A stretch of DNA of 64,000 nt from Tabrizicola caldifontis (GCF_004762095.1 NZ_SIJH01000004.1:1-64000); one strand, 5' to 3'. Positions 43,662-52,408 are shown, numbered from the stretch's first letter. Numbers and translations are program-made. Notes: generated by a model not told the origin, from the letters alone.

Positions 43662-43994
43662 ATGGAACTGACGCTTCCTCCGAAGGTGACGGACCGGGCC
43701 TTCGCCCGGCTGGCCGAAATTGCCGAACTGACCGGTGAGGTGAGGCCGCTGCGTGTTGCAGTGGACGGCGGCGGTTGTTCGGGTTTCCAGTATTCGATCT
43801 GGCTGGACGACCCGGCGCCGGATGATCTGGTGCTGGAAAAGGATGGCCAGCGGGTGCTGATCGACCAGATCAGCCTGCCCTTCCTTCGCAATGCGATCAT
43901 AGACTTCACCGAAGAACTGATCGGCGCGCGATTCGTGGTACAGAACCCGAACGCCACCTCAAGCTGTGGTTGCGGCACGTCCTTTTCGATCTGA
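43662..43994 (+). CDS. erpA: Iron-sulfur cluster insertion protein ErpA
   Basis: This 110-residue A-type carrier passes Fe-S clusters to apoproteins. All three ligand cysteines are present: DGGGCSGFQY, and SSCGCGTSF at the C-terminus. GGGA lies seven bases before ATG 43662; an earlier ATG at 43644 is in frame but lacks this spacing. It is the first gene after dgt on the opposite strand; the next gene downstream is disrupted. Confidence 0.92.
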   Translation: MELTLPPKVTDRAFARLAEIAELTGEVRPLRVAVDGGGCSGFQYSIWLDDPAPDDLVLEKDGQRVLIDQISLPFLRNAIIDFTEELIGARFVVQNPNATSSCGCGTSFSI

Positions 43995-44062
43995 AGACCA
44001 GATTCCGCTGGCCGGCCTTCGCTTGCGGCTTACCTCCCCCATGCAAGGAAACGGGGGATGGA

Positions 44063-44782
44063 ATGACAGTGGTCCTGATGCTTGGCTCGGCGCCCATGGC
44101 GGCGGAGTCGGTCGGTTGGCCGCGCGAACCCTTTGATCGGGTCGTGGCAATAAACAATGCGTGACGCCTGCGGCCTGACTGGGATTTCGCGGTCTATCCC
44201 TGGGACTTTCCCGAAGAGCGTCGCCCGATGGCCGGTCCTGGACAGACCGTGATCACCGAGAACGACTTTGTGCCGGCCCAGAATGTCTATGGCGGCTTTG
44301 TTTACGCTGGCGCAACAATGGCTTTCACCACCGGGTATTGGGCACTTCACGCGCTGCAGCCTGCGGTCATTGCTGTCTTTGGCTGTGACATGCACTATCC
44401 GGCTTCGGGGCCGACACATTTCTATGGCGTGGGCACGTCCGATCCCTTGCGGCCTGACATCACCCTGCGCTCGCTAGAGGCAAAGTCGGCGCGGCTTATG
44501 GTGCTGGCGGCGATGCAAGGCTGTGCCATCGTGACCCTGTCGGCGGGGCCGTCGCGTCTGATCTTTCCCCGTGTGCCTCGCGCTGCGGCGGCCCATGCCC
44601 GGGTGCGGGAATTCTGCGGACGGACGGCCGATCGTGCGCTGGCGCTGGAGGCAGAGCTTGGCTACCTTGTCCCGTCGGGCCGCTACTGGGAAGCGCAAGA
44701 CCGTTTCGATCCCCTGGCGCTTGACCGGTTGGATGCTCTGTGGTTGCACGCCGCACGGCCAGCCCTGCGCCAGACGGCTTGA
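44063..44782 (+). pseudogene. Conserved hypothetical gene interrupted by one in-frame TGA
   Basis: From ATG 44063 (MTVVLMLGSAPMAAESVGWP) the frame runs to AINNA, hits TGA at 44162-44164, then continues in the same frame as RLRPDWDFAVYPWDFPEERRP and onward to 44782, about 240 residues in all. Family members, as I recall them, carry tryptophan (TGG) after INNA, so this looks like a TGG to TGA change. Downstream features (FVYAGATMAFTTGYWALHAL, GCDMHYPASGPTHFYG) are intact. The function is unknown. The lower part could still be started at the ATG at 44228. Stop, decay, or a base-call error are all possible. Confidence 0.75.
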
Positions 44783-44828
44783 TCCTCGCGCCCGGCCGGG
44801 CCTAGATGGGCAAAGGCGGGGGGATCTC

Positions 44829-45608
44829 ATGAAACTTGCGACGTTCAACATCAACGGGATCAAGGCACGGCTCGATGCGCTGACGGCGTGGCTGGCCGAA
44901 GCCGCGCCGGACGTGGTCTGCCTGCAGGAGATCAAGTCGGTGGACGAAGCCTTCCCGCGCGCGCCGCTGGAGGCGCTGGGTTACCGGGTGGAAACGCACG
45001 GCCAGAAGTCGTTCAACGGCGTGGCGATCCTGTCGAAACTGCCCTTGTCCGACCTGCGGCGCAGCCTGCCCGGTGACGATACCGACGATCAGGCGCGCTG
45101 GATCGAGGCGGTGGTAGAAGGGGGGCGGCCGCTGCGGATCTGCGGCCTGTATCTGCCGAACGGCAATCCGGCACCCGGACCAAAGTTCGATTACAAGCTT
45201 TCCTGGATGGCGCGCATGGAAGCGCGGGTGCGCGAGGTGTTGGCGGCAGAGGAACACGCCGTGTTTCTTGGCGATTACAACGTCATCCCGCAGGCAGAGG
45301 ATGCTGCCAGACCCGAGGCCTGGGCGACGGATGCACTTTTCCTGCCGGAAAGTCGGGCGGCCCTGCGCCGGATCGTGAACCTTGGGCTCACCGATGCGGT
45401 TCGGGCCCGGATGCCCGGCCCCGGCGTCTATACCTTCTGGGACTATCAGGCCGGCGCGTGGGAGCGGAACAACGGCATCCGCATCGACCATGTGCTGCTT
45501 TCCCCACAGGTCGCCGACCGTCTGGAAGAGGCAGGCGTGGACAAGGCCCTGCGCGGAACCGAGAAACCCAGCGATCACGTGCCGGTCTGGGTGCGGCTGG
45601 CGGCCTGA
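44829..45608 (+). CDS. xth: Exodeoxyribonuclease III
   Basis: This 259-residue AP endonuclease/3'-5' exonuclease works in base excision repair. Motifs: LATFNINGIKARL, catalytic Glu in CLQEIKS, Asp/Asn in LGDYNVIPQ, and SDHVPVWVRL at the end. It is preceded by GGGGGGATCTC at the ATG 44829. It follows the disrupted hypothetical gene and lies near erpA, a common arrangement in this order. Confidence 0.93.
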   Translation: MKLATFNINGIKARLDALTAWLAEAAPDVVCLQEIKSVDEAFPRAPLEALGYRVETHGQKSFNGVAILSKLPLSDLRRSLPGDDTDDQARWIEAVVEGGRPLRICGLYLPNGNPAPGPKFDYKLSWMARMEARVREVLAAEEHAVFLGDYNVIPQAEDAARPEAWATDALFLPESRAALRRIVNLGLTDAVRARMPGPGVYTFWDYQAGAWERNNGIRIDHVLLSPQVADRLEEAGVDKALRGTEKPSDHVPVWVRLAA

Positions 45609-45650
45609 CCGGCCGCGCGCGCAGCCCGGCACCACGGGGGCAGCGAATGC

Positions 45651-46847
45651 TCAGGACACGTCTCCGGCCGCCAGCGTCACGTCATGGTCATACAGCCAGT
45701 CAAAGCGCGACAGCATCGCGTCGGGGAACAGGCGGCCAAGCACGCGCAGACCGGCATGACCGACAAGACGCGGCAGGCCGGATAGGTGATAGGCCCGGGC
45801 ATTGGCACTGGCTGCGGCAACGATCCTTGTGGTCCGGGGCTTCCGGACGGACTGATAGGCGGCCAGCGCCGCAGCGACCGTATCGTGGCGGGCCAGCGTA
45901 TCTGCCAGAACCCAGGCATCCTCAAGGCCCATGCTGGCGCCCTGCGCCAGGAAGGGAAGCGTCGGATGCGCGGCATCGCCCAGGATCGCGACGCCGCCCT
46001 GCCCCATCGCCCGACCCCAGATTGCGGCAACCCGGTGGCGGAACAGGCCCCAGAGCCAGGGATCCTGCACCTGATCAAGCCAGCCCCTGACCCGCGGCGA
46101 AAATCCCGCGAAGGCCAGGCGCATGTCCATGCTGTCGTCGCGCAGGGTCCAGCTTTCCTCGGCCCATTTCGCGCGTTCCTCGACCGCAACGATATTGCGC
46201 AGTGTCCCGCCGCGCAGCGGATAGCTGACCAGGTGGCGCCCCGGGCCCATGTGAACCTCGACCACCGGGGCCGCATCCTGTTCACACGGAATGACCGCCC
46301 GCCAGGCAACCTGACCGGTAAAGAACGGCTGTTCCGCCCCGTTCAACGCCGGCCGCACCTTCGAATGCAGCCCGTCGGCACCGATCAGCAGCGCGGGCTG
46401 CAATGTCTCGCCGCCCTCAAGCGTCACCGAAGGCCGCCCGGCCAGTTCGACCGACTGCACCCGCGACAGAAGCCGCAGGGTCACCCCCGCCTCTTGCGCG
46501 CCGCGCAACAGCAGCGTGATCAGATCGGCGCGGTGCAGGAAGTGGTAGCCCTGGCCGGGCCGCAGCCTGGCCAGATCCAGCCGCGTGACCTCTTCCCCGG
46601 TAGGGCCATCGACCAGGCGCACCGCCTGGGCCCGGATCGAGACTGCATCCAGAGCCTCCTGCAGGCCCAGCGCCCGCAGCACTGCCGCACCATTGGGCGA
46701 GATCTGCAAACCCGCCCCCACCTCGCGGATCGCGTCGGCCTGCTCCAGCACGGTGACTGATGCCCCGCGCAGCGCCAGCGCGCGCGCAACGGCCAATCCC
46801 GCAACTCCCGCGCCGATCACAGTGACGGATTGTCCGATCAGGCTCAT
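45651..46847 (-). CDS. FAD-dependent monooxygenase (salicylate hydroxylase-like)
   Basis: This 398-residue flavoprotein hydroxylase of the UbiH/PHBH-like class has the FAD motif VIGAGVAGLAVARALALRGA at the N-terminus, LLIGADGLHSKVR, and the second FAD motif LGDAAHPTLPFLAQGA. Its substrate is an aromatic or enolic ring but not identifiable. AAAGG precedes ATG 46847. It stands in the same direction as dksA upstream with 76 bases between, so it may be transcribed with it. Confidence 0.88.
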   Translation of the reverse strand: MSLIGQSVTVIGAGVAGLAVARALALRGASVTVLEQADAIREVGAGLQISPNGAAVLRALGLQEALDAVSIRAQAVRLVDGPTGEEVTRLDLARLRPGQGYHFLHRADLITLLLRGAQEAGVTLRLLSRVQSVELAGRPSVTLEGGETLQPALLIGADGLHSKVRPALNGAEQPFFTGQVAWRAVIPCEQDAAPVVEVHMGPGRHLVSYPLRGGTLRNIVAVEERAKWAEESWTLRDDSMDMRLAFAGFSPRVRGWLDQVQDPWLWGLFRHRVAAIWGRAMGQGGVAILGDAAHPTLPFLAQGASMGLEDAWVLADTLARHDTVAAALAAYQSVRKPRTTRIVAAASANARAYHLSGLPRLVGHAGLRVLGRLFPDAMLSRFDWLYDHDVTLAAGDVS

Positions 46848-46923
46848 GCAGGATGCCTTTCCAAAGTGACAACGCCGGACCAATGGCCCGGCGTCGAAAA
46901 CAATTCAATGCGCCGGGCAGGCG

Positions 46924-47346
46924 TCAGTCGTCACGGTGCACCTTCTCGCGCCGCTCGTGCCGTTCCTGGGCTTCCAGCGTCATCGTGGCGATCGGCCGGG
47001 CATCAAGCCGCTTCAGGCTGATCGGCTCACCGGTCACCTCGCAATAGCCGAATTCGCCGTTCTCGATCCGGCGCAGCGCGGCGTCGATCTTGGCGACCAG
47101 CTTGCGCTGGCGGTCGCGGGTGCGCAGTTCCAGCGCGCGGTCAGTTTCCTCGGAGGCGCGATCGGCAATGTCGGGCACGTTGCGGGCCGATTCCTGCAGA
47201 CTGTCGATTGTTTCTGCAGACTGTTCCAGAAGCTCCTGTTTCCAGGTCAGAAGCTTGCGCCGAAAATACTCAAGCTGCCGCTCGTTCATGAAGGGCTCGT
47301 CCTCGGCGGGACGATAGTCGTCAGGCAGGAAAACTTCAGCCTTCAT
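46924..47346 (-). CDS. dksA: DksA-type RNA polymerase-binding regulator (single-cysteine form)
   Basis: This 140-residue protein works with ppGpp on RNA polymerase. The coiled-coil tip DIADRA (59-64) matches the D-x-x-D-x-A of DksA. The zinc-finger region has only Cys102 (GYCEVTGEP); the other three zinc cysteines are replaced, so it should bind no zinc. R. sphaeroides has a DksA of this kind that is active, so function is expected. The ATG at 47346 has GAGAGG before it; an ATG at 47397 lies further up. The region between it and moxR is a divergent promoter. Confidence 0.92.
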   Translation of the reverse strand: MKAEVFLPDDYRPAEDEPFMNERQLEYFRRKLLTWKQELLEQSAETIDSLQESARNVPDIADRASEETDRALELRTRDRQRKLVAKIDAALRRIENGEFGYCEVTGEPISLKRLDARPIATMTLEAQERHERREKVHRDD

Positions 47347-47452
47347 CGAACCTCTCTCCTTCGTGCCGGACCGCTCCGACAGGTGGGCTTCTGTCATGGC
47401 GCGCTCCTGTTGGGGCGCATGTAGCCCATGCCATGAAGATTGTCACTAGCGG

Positions 47453-47481
47453 TTGCGACATTTTCTGGGCACAGGTAGGGT
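47453..47481 (+). promoter_or_regulatory. Candidate promoter of the moxR cluster
   Basis: TTGCGA (47453-47458), a 17-base spacer and TAGGGT (47476-47481) lie 36 bases before moxR. The match to the consensus is modest. Confidence 0.35.
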
Positions 47482-47517
47482 TTGTGAAATTCTGCCAGAC
47501 AGGATCTTGAAACGGCG

Positions 47518-48357
47518 ATGAAATTTTCCTCGACCTCGTCCTACGTTGCCACCGATGACCTGGTCATGGCCGTGAATGCTGCCGTCACGCTGCAAAGGCC
47601 GCTTCTGGTCAAGGGCGAACCGGGGACGGGCAAGACGGAACTGGCGCGGCAGGTTGCGCAGGTCATGGGACTGCCGCTGATCGAATGGCATGTGAAATCG
47701 ACGACCCGGGCTCAGCAGGGGCTTTACGAATACGACGCCGTCAGCCGCCTGCGCGACAGTCAGCTGGGCGACAAGCGCGTGAACGACGTGCGCAACTACA
47801 TCCGCAAGGGCAAGCTGTGGCAGGCGTTCGAGGCCGAGGGCCGGGTGGTGCTGCTGATCGACGAGATCGACAAGGCCGACATCGAGTTTCCGAACGACCT
47901 GTTGCAGGAACTCGACCGGATGGAGTTTCACGTCTACGAAACCGGCGAGACGGTGCGCGCCCGGCAGCGGCCGGTGGTCATCATCACCTCGAACAACGAG
48001 AAAGAGTTGCCGGATGCCTTTCTGCGCCGCTGCTTCTTCCACTACATCCGCTTCCCCGACGCCGAGACGCTTGCGGCCATCGTCAGGGTGCATTTCCCCG
48101 ACATCAAGGAAAGGCTGCTGAGCGAGGCCTTGACCCGTTTCTTCGAGATCCGCGAGGTGCCGGGGCTGAAAAAGAAGCCATCGACCTCGGAAGTGCTTGA
48201 CTGGCTGCGCCTTCTGCTGGCCGAGGATCTTGCACCCGAGGATCTGCGCAATGATGCACGCACAGCCCTGCCCCGGCTTTACGGGGCACTGCTGAAGAAC
48301 GAGCAGGACGTGCAGCTGTTCGAAAGGCTGGCCTTCATGGCAAGGGCACAGCGCTAG
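47518..48357 (+). CDS. MoxR-type AAA+ ATPase
   Basis: This 279-residue AAA+ chaperone-like ATPase is of the group paired with CoxE/VWA proteins. Walker A GEPGTGKTELARQ, Walker B LLIDEIDKADIEF, sensor SNNEKELPDAFLRR, and the family's middle segment TTRAQQGLYEYD are intact. Such proteins remodel or insert cofactors into partner proteins together with a VWA partner, found here at 50253. It opens a same-strand run to about 53092. Confidence 0.92.
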   Translation: MKFSSTSSYVATDDLVMAVNAAVTLQRPLLVKGEPGTGKTELARQVAQVMGLPLIEWHVKSTTRAQQGLYEYDAVSRLRDSQLGDKRVNDVRNYIRKGKLWQAFEAEGRVVLLIDEIDKADIEFPNDLLQELDRMEFHVYETGETVRARQRPVVIITSNNEKELPDAFLRRCFFHYIRFPDAETLAAIVRVHFPDIKERLLSEALTRFFEIREVPGLKKKPSTSEVLDWLRLLLAEDLAPEDLRNDARTALPRLYGALLKNEQDVQLFERLAFMARAQR

Positions 48358-48486
48358 CCGAATCGTCGCGCAACGATGTGGAAAGGCCCCTGCGCGGATC
48401 GCGGGAGACCTCGGGTTTTGCTGTAACATCGCGTGAATGCCGGCGGATAGATCTGGCCTTCCCCAAAACTTTAGCCGCGAGGTATA

Positions 48487-48501
48487 GTGTTTTGAAAACA
48501 C
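48487..48501. promoter_or_regulatory. Perfect palindrome GTGTTTTGAAAACAC
   Basis: A 7+1+7 perfect inverted repeat, AT-rich in a GC-rich region, lies 91 bases before the DUF2927 start and overlaps a -10-like TATAGT (48483-48488). Operator-like. Confidence 0.5.
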
Positions 48502-48550
48502 CGGTTTTCCGCCCGTTGACTCTGGCCCAGGCAGGGTTGGACACTGAACT

Positions 48551-48569
48551 TGCCCCGTCTGTCGGGGCA
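48551..48569 (+). terminator. Hairpin TGCCCCG/CGGGGCA before the DUF2927 gene
   Basis: A perfect 7-bp stem with a 5-base loop lies 23 bases before ATG 48592. It may end moxR transcripts or fold in the leader. No U run follows. Confidence 0.4.
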
Positions 48570-48591
48570 CCGCCAAATCGTGGTCCAGTTG

Positions 48592-49911
48592 ATGCGACTG
48601 TCCTGCCTTGCCCTTGTCCTGTCCGCGCTTGCGGCCTGCGCCCCGCCGGCGCAGGTGTCCAAGAACGGCCCTGCGGACGAAACCGGGGTCGGCTTCGGCA
48701 GCCTTTCGCTCTCGCCGTTTCCGGTTGCGGCAGGGGGTAGTTCGCCCCTTGCACGGGACTTCATCGAGCTGACCTTCGCCATGGAAAGCGGGCGGCAGCT
48801 TCAGGTCTTCACCAGATTCGAGGGCCCGGTCAGCGTGGCACTGACGGGTCAGGTTCCGCCGACGGCGCCTGCCGACCTTGCCGCGCTGATCGGACGGCTG
48901 CGCAGCGAAGCCGGGATCGACATATCCCCAGCCAGCGGACCCGCGACGATCACGGTCGAATTCGCCCGCCGGGCGGACCTGCGTCGGCTGGCGCCGCAGG
49001 CCGCGTGTTTCGTGGTTCCCAACGTCGCCTCGCTGGCAGAATATCGCCGCAAGCGCGGCTCGGAAGCGGTGGACTGGGCACTGGTCACGCGCCGCGAACG
49101 GGTGGCGGTCTTCATCCCCTCCGATACCAGCCCGCAAGAGGTGCGCGACTGCCTGCACGAGGAACTGGCCCAGGCGCTGGGGCCGCTGAACGACCTGTAC
49201 CGGCTGCCGGACAGCGTGTTCAACGACGACAATTTCCACTCGGTTCTGACCGGCTTCGACATGCAGATCCTGCGGCTGACCTATTCGCCGCTGATCCGGT
49301 CGGGCATGGGCCGTGACGAGGTGGCGCTGCGCCTTTTCGGGGTGCCAGGCCTGGTTCCCGCCGGCCCGCCGCGCGACTGGACCCAGGCGATCGAGACTGC
49401 GCTTGGCGGCAAGGGTGCCCCGCGGACACGGCTGGCGGCGGCAGAGCGCGCGCTTGCGATTGCCTTGCGGTCGGGATGGCAGGACAGCCGGACCGCCTTC
49501 AGCCATTTCGCCGTGGGCCGCCTGGCAGCAGGCAGCGACCCCGCCCGGGCGCTGGAGGCCTTCAGGCAAGCTGCGGCAATCTATGCCCGGCTGCCGGGGG
49601 GCGACGTGCATCTGGCGCACATCGACATGCAGCTTGCCGCCATGGCCCTGGCGGGGGGACGGGCCGACTATGCCATCCGTCTGGCCGACCGTGCGATCGC
49701 GCAGGTCCGCACCCAGCAGAACCCCGCGCTTCTGGCGACCCTCATGCTGATAAAGGCCGAAGCGCTGGAGCGGCGGGGTGACGCAGCCGCGGCGGCGGTG
49801 CTGCGGCTCGACACCCAGCCGTTCGCGCGCTATGGGTTCGGTTCCGAAACCATGGTCAGGGCCCGAACGCGCGATATCGCCGCCGTGGCCGACCGGGCGG
49901 AGAAAGGCTGA
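48592..49911 (+). CDS. DUF2927 lipoprotein
   Basis: This 439-residue protein has a lipoprotein signal (LALVLSALAAC, lipobox LAAC). Residues about 45-260 hold the DUF2927 domain, common in Rhodobacterales (DFIELTFAMESGRQLQVFTRF, DCLHEELAQALGPLNDLY). The C-terminal third is helical and TPR-like (ALEAFRQAAAIYARLPGG). The pattern HEELAQALG recalls metalloprotease-like folds, but no complete HExxH is seen. It sits between moxR and the VWA gene and so may be part of their envelope system. The ATG 48592 directly fits the signal. Confidence 0.8.
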   Translation: MRLSCLALVLSALAACAPPAQVSKNGPADETGVGFGSLSLSPFPVAAGGSSPLARDFIELTFAMESGRQLQVFTRFEGPVSVALTGQVPPTAPADLAALIGRLRSEAGIDISPASGPATITVEFARRADLRRLAPQAACFVVPNVASLAEYRRKRGSEAVDWALVTRRERVAVFIPSDTSPQEVRDCLHEELAQALGPLNDLYRLPDSVFNDDNFHSVLTGFDMQILRLTYSPLIRSGMGRDEVALRLFGVPGLVPAGPPRDWTQAIETALGGKGAPRTRLAAAERALAIALRSGWQDSRTAFSHFAVGRLAAGSDPARALEAFRQAAAIYARLPGGDVHLAHIDMQLAAMALAGGRADYAIRLADRAIAQVRTQQNPALLATLMLIKAEALERRGDAAAAAVLRLDTQPFARYGFGSETMVRARTRDIAAVADRAEKG

Positions 49912-49945
49912 GGGGACGCACGGCTCGTCCCGGGAAAGGGGCGGA

Positions 49946-50116
49946 ATGTTCGTGATCGCGGGTCTGGTTCTAGGGGCTTTGGGCGGCGGCTGGCAGGCCA
50001 GGCGGCGCGGCGGGGGCGTCGCCGACATCGCACAATATGCAGCGGTCTATGCCATTCTGTTCGGTCTGATCGGACTGTTCGTGACACTTGGCGTCGATCG
50101 CATGGTCCGGGGCTGA
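49946..50116 (+). CDS. Small two-helix membrane protein
   Basis: This 56-residue protein (MFVIAGLVLGALGGGWQARR to GVDRMVRG) has two hydrophobic helices with a basic/glycine loop (RRRGGG) between. Similar tiny proteins stand at this place in many Rhodobacterales genomes and are sometimes misnamed apolipoprotein acyltransferase. A good ribosome site (GGGAAAGGGGCGGA) precedes ATG 49946. Function unknown. Confidence 0.6.
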   Translation: MFVIAGLVLGALGGGWQARRRGGGVADIAQYAAVYAILFGLIGLFVTLGVDRMVRG

Positions 50117-50122
50117 CCGGCG

Positions 50123-50248
50123 ATGGACGCGATGCGGACCAATCCGGCAACGGCGGAAGTTTCAAAGGCTCTGCGACACAGCCTTCACAGGCTCGGGCCC
50201 GATTTCCTGAAGGAAGTCGGTTCTGCCATTCCCGACGCAGCCGGTTGA
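50123..50248 (+). CDS. Possible 41-residue small ORF
   Basis: ATG 50123 opens 41 codons (MDAMRTNPATAEVSKAL to IPDAAG) ending five bases before the VWA gene. It is placed between genes in the cluster and helical in character. There is no strong ribosome site and no known family, so it may be a chance ORF. Confidence 0.3.
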   Translation: MDAMRTNPATAEVSKALRHSLHRLGPDFLKEVGSAIPDAAG

Positions 50249-50252
50249 CGCG

Positions 50253-51434
50253 ATGTTCCTCCCGTTCTTCCAGTCGTTGCGGGAAGAGGGGGTGCCTGTC
50301 ACGGTGCGCGAGTTCCTGACCTTTCTCGAGGCCATGGCTGCGGGCCTTGCAACCCATGACCCGGAGGGCTTCTATCACCTGGCCCGCGCCGCCATGGTCA
50401 AGGACGAACGCCACATCGACTGTTTCGACCGCGCCTTTGCGCGCAGCTTCGCCGGGCTGGAGGCGATCGGCGCGGATCAGGTGCTGAAGGCCCTGGACCT
50501 GCCGCACGACTGGCTGGAGAAGCTGGCCGAGCGGCATCTGTCGGCCGAGGAGCGGGCCGCCATACAGGCGATGGGCGGGTTCGAGAAGCTGATGCAGACG
50601 CTGCACCAGCGCCTGGCCGAACAGAAGGGCCGGCATCAGGGCGGGTCGAAATGGATCGGCACGGCCGGCACCAGCCCCTTCGGCGCCTGGGGCTACAACC
50701 CCGAAGGCGTGCGCATCGGGCAGGAGGAAAGCCGGCACCGCCGCGCGGTCAAGGTCTGGGACCGGCGCGAGTTCCGCAACCTCGACGGCGATGCCGAGAT
50801 CGGCACGCGGACGATGAAGCTGGCGCTGCGCCGTTTGCGCCGCTGGGCGCGCGAGGGAGCGACCGAGGAGCTGGACCTCGATGGCACGATCCGCGCCACG
50901 GCGGCGCAGGGCTGGCTGGACGTGCAGACCCGGCCCGAGCGGCGCAATGCGGTGAAGGTGCTCTTGTTCCTCGACATCGGCGGGTCGATGGACCCCCATG
51001 TCCGGGTGATGGAGGAGCTGTTCGCCGCCGCCAAGGCCGAGTTCCGGCATCTGGAGGTCTTCTATTTCCACAACTGCGTCTACGAGGGACTGTGGCGCGA
51101 CAACCGCCGCCGCTGGGACGCGCAGACCCCCACCTGGGACGTGATCCGCACCTATGGCCCCGATTGGCGGCTGATCGTCGTGGGTGACGCCGCAATGAGC
51201 CCCTACGAGATCACCCATCCTGGCGGGGCAAACGAACACTGGAATCGCGAAGCGGGCGAGGTCTGGCTGCGACGAATCCGCGCGCAATGGCCGTTCCACC
51301 TGTGGATCAACCCGGTGGCCGAGGCGGAATGGGGTCATACGCGTTCGACTGCGCTGATCCGGGACATCTTCGAGAACCGCATGGTGCCGATGACCCTGGA
51401 CGGCCTGGCCCGCGGGATCAGGGAGCTGCGATGA
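50253..51434 (+). CDS. CoxE-type VWA domain protein
   Basis: This 393-residue VWA protein of the CoxE family is the usual partner of MoxR ATPases. The metal-dependent adhesion site reads LFLDIGGSMDPHVRV, with DxGxS as in most CoxE proteins. The N-terminal 140 residues form the family's helical part (FFQSLREEGVPVTVREFL). A conserved SRHRRAVKVWDRREF segment precedes the VWA domain. The stop overlaps the next gene's ATG (ATGA). Confidence 0.9.
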   Translation: MFLPFFQSLREEGVPVTVREFLTFLEAMAAGLATHDPEGFYHLARAAMVKDERHIDCFDRAFARSFAGLEAIGADQVLKALDLPHDWLEKLAERHLSAEERAAIQAMGGFEKLMQTLHQRLAEQKGRHQGGSKWIGTAGTSPFGAWGYNPEGVRIGQEESRHRRAVKVWDRREFRNLDGDAEIGTRTMKLALRRLRRWAREGATEELDLDGTIRATAAQGWLDVQTRPERRNAVKVLLFLDIGGSMDPHVRVMEELFAAAKAEFRHLEVFYFHNCVYEGLWRDNRRRWDAQTPTWDVIRTYGPDWRLIVVGDAAMSPYEITHPGGANEHWNREAGEVWLRRIRAQWPFHLWINPVAEAEWGHTRSTALIRDIFENRMVPMTLDGLARGIRELR

Positions 51435-51784
51435 ACCGACTGTTGACCCTCTGGCGCGCGCGGCCCTGGCTGACCTCGGCCTTCCTGCTGGCCTGTGCGG
51501 TGACGCTGTTCTTTGCGGGGCGTTTCACCGTCTTCACCATCTACTGGGCGACCCACCGCGAAATGCCCGTCGAGCCCTGGATGACCGTGGGCTATGTCGC
51601 CCGTTCCTGGGGGCTGAACCCGCGCGATCTGGATGCGGCGGCAGGCCTGCCTCCGCCCCAGGTCAGGGGTCATCCGCTGCCCCTGTCGGAAATCGCCGAA
51701 GATCGCGGCGTGCCGGTGGAACAGGTGATCGCCGAGGTAGAGGCAGCTATTGCCCGCCTGCGCTCAGCCGGAACCACGGAATGA
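51431..51784 (+). CDS. Single-helix membrane protein of the moxR-VWA cluster
   Basis: This 117-residue protein has one membrane helix at residues 14-38 (LTSAFLLACAVTLFFAGRFTVF) with the rest facing the periplasm or cytosol, ending in a coil-like ADE-rich helix (EVEAAIARLRSAG). It overlaps VWA upstream and dedA downstream (51781-51784, ATGA), so it is part of the operon. Function unknown. Confidence 0.7.
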   Translation: MNRLLTLWRARPWLTSAFLLACAVTLFFAGRFTVFTIYWATHREMPVEPWMTVGYVARSWGLNPRDLDAAAGLPPPQVRGHPLPLSEIAEDRGVPVEQVIAEVEAAIARLRSAGTTE

Positions 51785-52395
51785 CCGACTGGCTGCTGGC
51801 GCAGGTTCCGCAGTACGGGCTGTGGCTTCTGGCCGTGACCACCTTCCTGTCCTGCCTCGCCCTGCCTATTCCGGCCTCGGTCCTGATGCTTGCTGCCGGG
51901 GGCTTCGTTGCCGCGGGCGAACTTGCACTTTCGCAGGCGATCCTGGCCGCCGCCTGCGGTGCCGTCGCGGGCGATCAGCTTGGCTACTGGCTGGGGCGCG
52001 GCTTTGGCGCCTTGGTGCTGGGGCGGCTACGCGCCGACCCGGCGCGCGACAAGCTGCTGGCAAGGGCAGACGACCTGATGGACCGGCGCGGCACGCTGGC
52101 CGTGTTCCTTTCGCGCTGGCTGCTCAGTCCGCTTGGACCCTATGTGAACGTGATCGCAGGAAGCACCCGCTATGGCTGGCGCCGCTTCACGGTAGCCGGC
52201 GTCGCGGGCGAAGTCACCTGGGCCGGCCTGTATGTCGGCGCGGGCTTTGCCTTCGGCGGCAACATCGCGGCGGCAAGCGACATGGTCGGATCGCTTCTGG
52301 GCATGATCGGGGGGGCGGGCGCGGTGGTTGCACTGGGTTACTGGCTGTTCAACACCGCTGCCGGAAGGGCCGCATTGCGCGGACCCGGGCACTGA
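51781..52395 (+). CDS. DedA-family membrane protein
   Basis: This 204-residue polytopic protein is of the DedA/SNARE-associated family, which help move undecaprenyl phosphate or phospholipids across the membrane. Marks: FLSCLALPIPASVLMLAAGG, GDQLGYWLGRGFG, FLSRWLLSPLGPYVNVIAGS and the arginine in the last motif. Translation is coupled to the preceding gene. The M48 protease follows by 14 bases. Confidence 0.88.
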   Translation: MTDWLLAQVPQYGLWLLAVTTFLSCLALPIPASVLMLAAGGFVAAGELALSQAILAAACGAVAGDQLGYWLGRGFGALVLGRLRADPARDKLLARADDLMDRRGTLAVFLSRWLLSPLGPYVNVIAGSTRYGWRRFTVAGVAGEVTWAGLYVGAGFAFGGNIAAASDMVGSLLGMIGGAGAVVALGYWLFNTAAGRAALRGPGH

Positions 52396-52408
52396 CTATA
52401 TCCGGCTG

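Noticed and set aside
44162-44164. In-frame TGA read as selenocysteine
   Set aside because: Family context points to tryptophan at this place, not cysteine, and no selenocysteine insertion hairpin or sel genes are seen.
47446-50028. Very long open frame (860 codons) on the minus strand
   Set aside because: It is antisense to moxR and the DUF2927 gene, which have clear motifs; long antisense frames are expected in GC-rich DNA with strong third-position bias.
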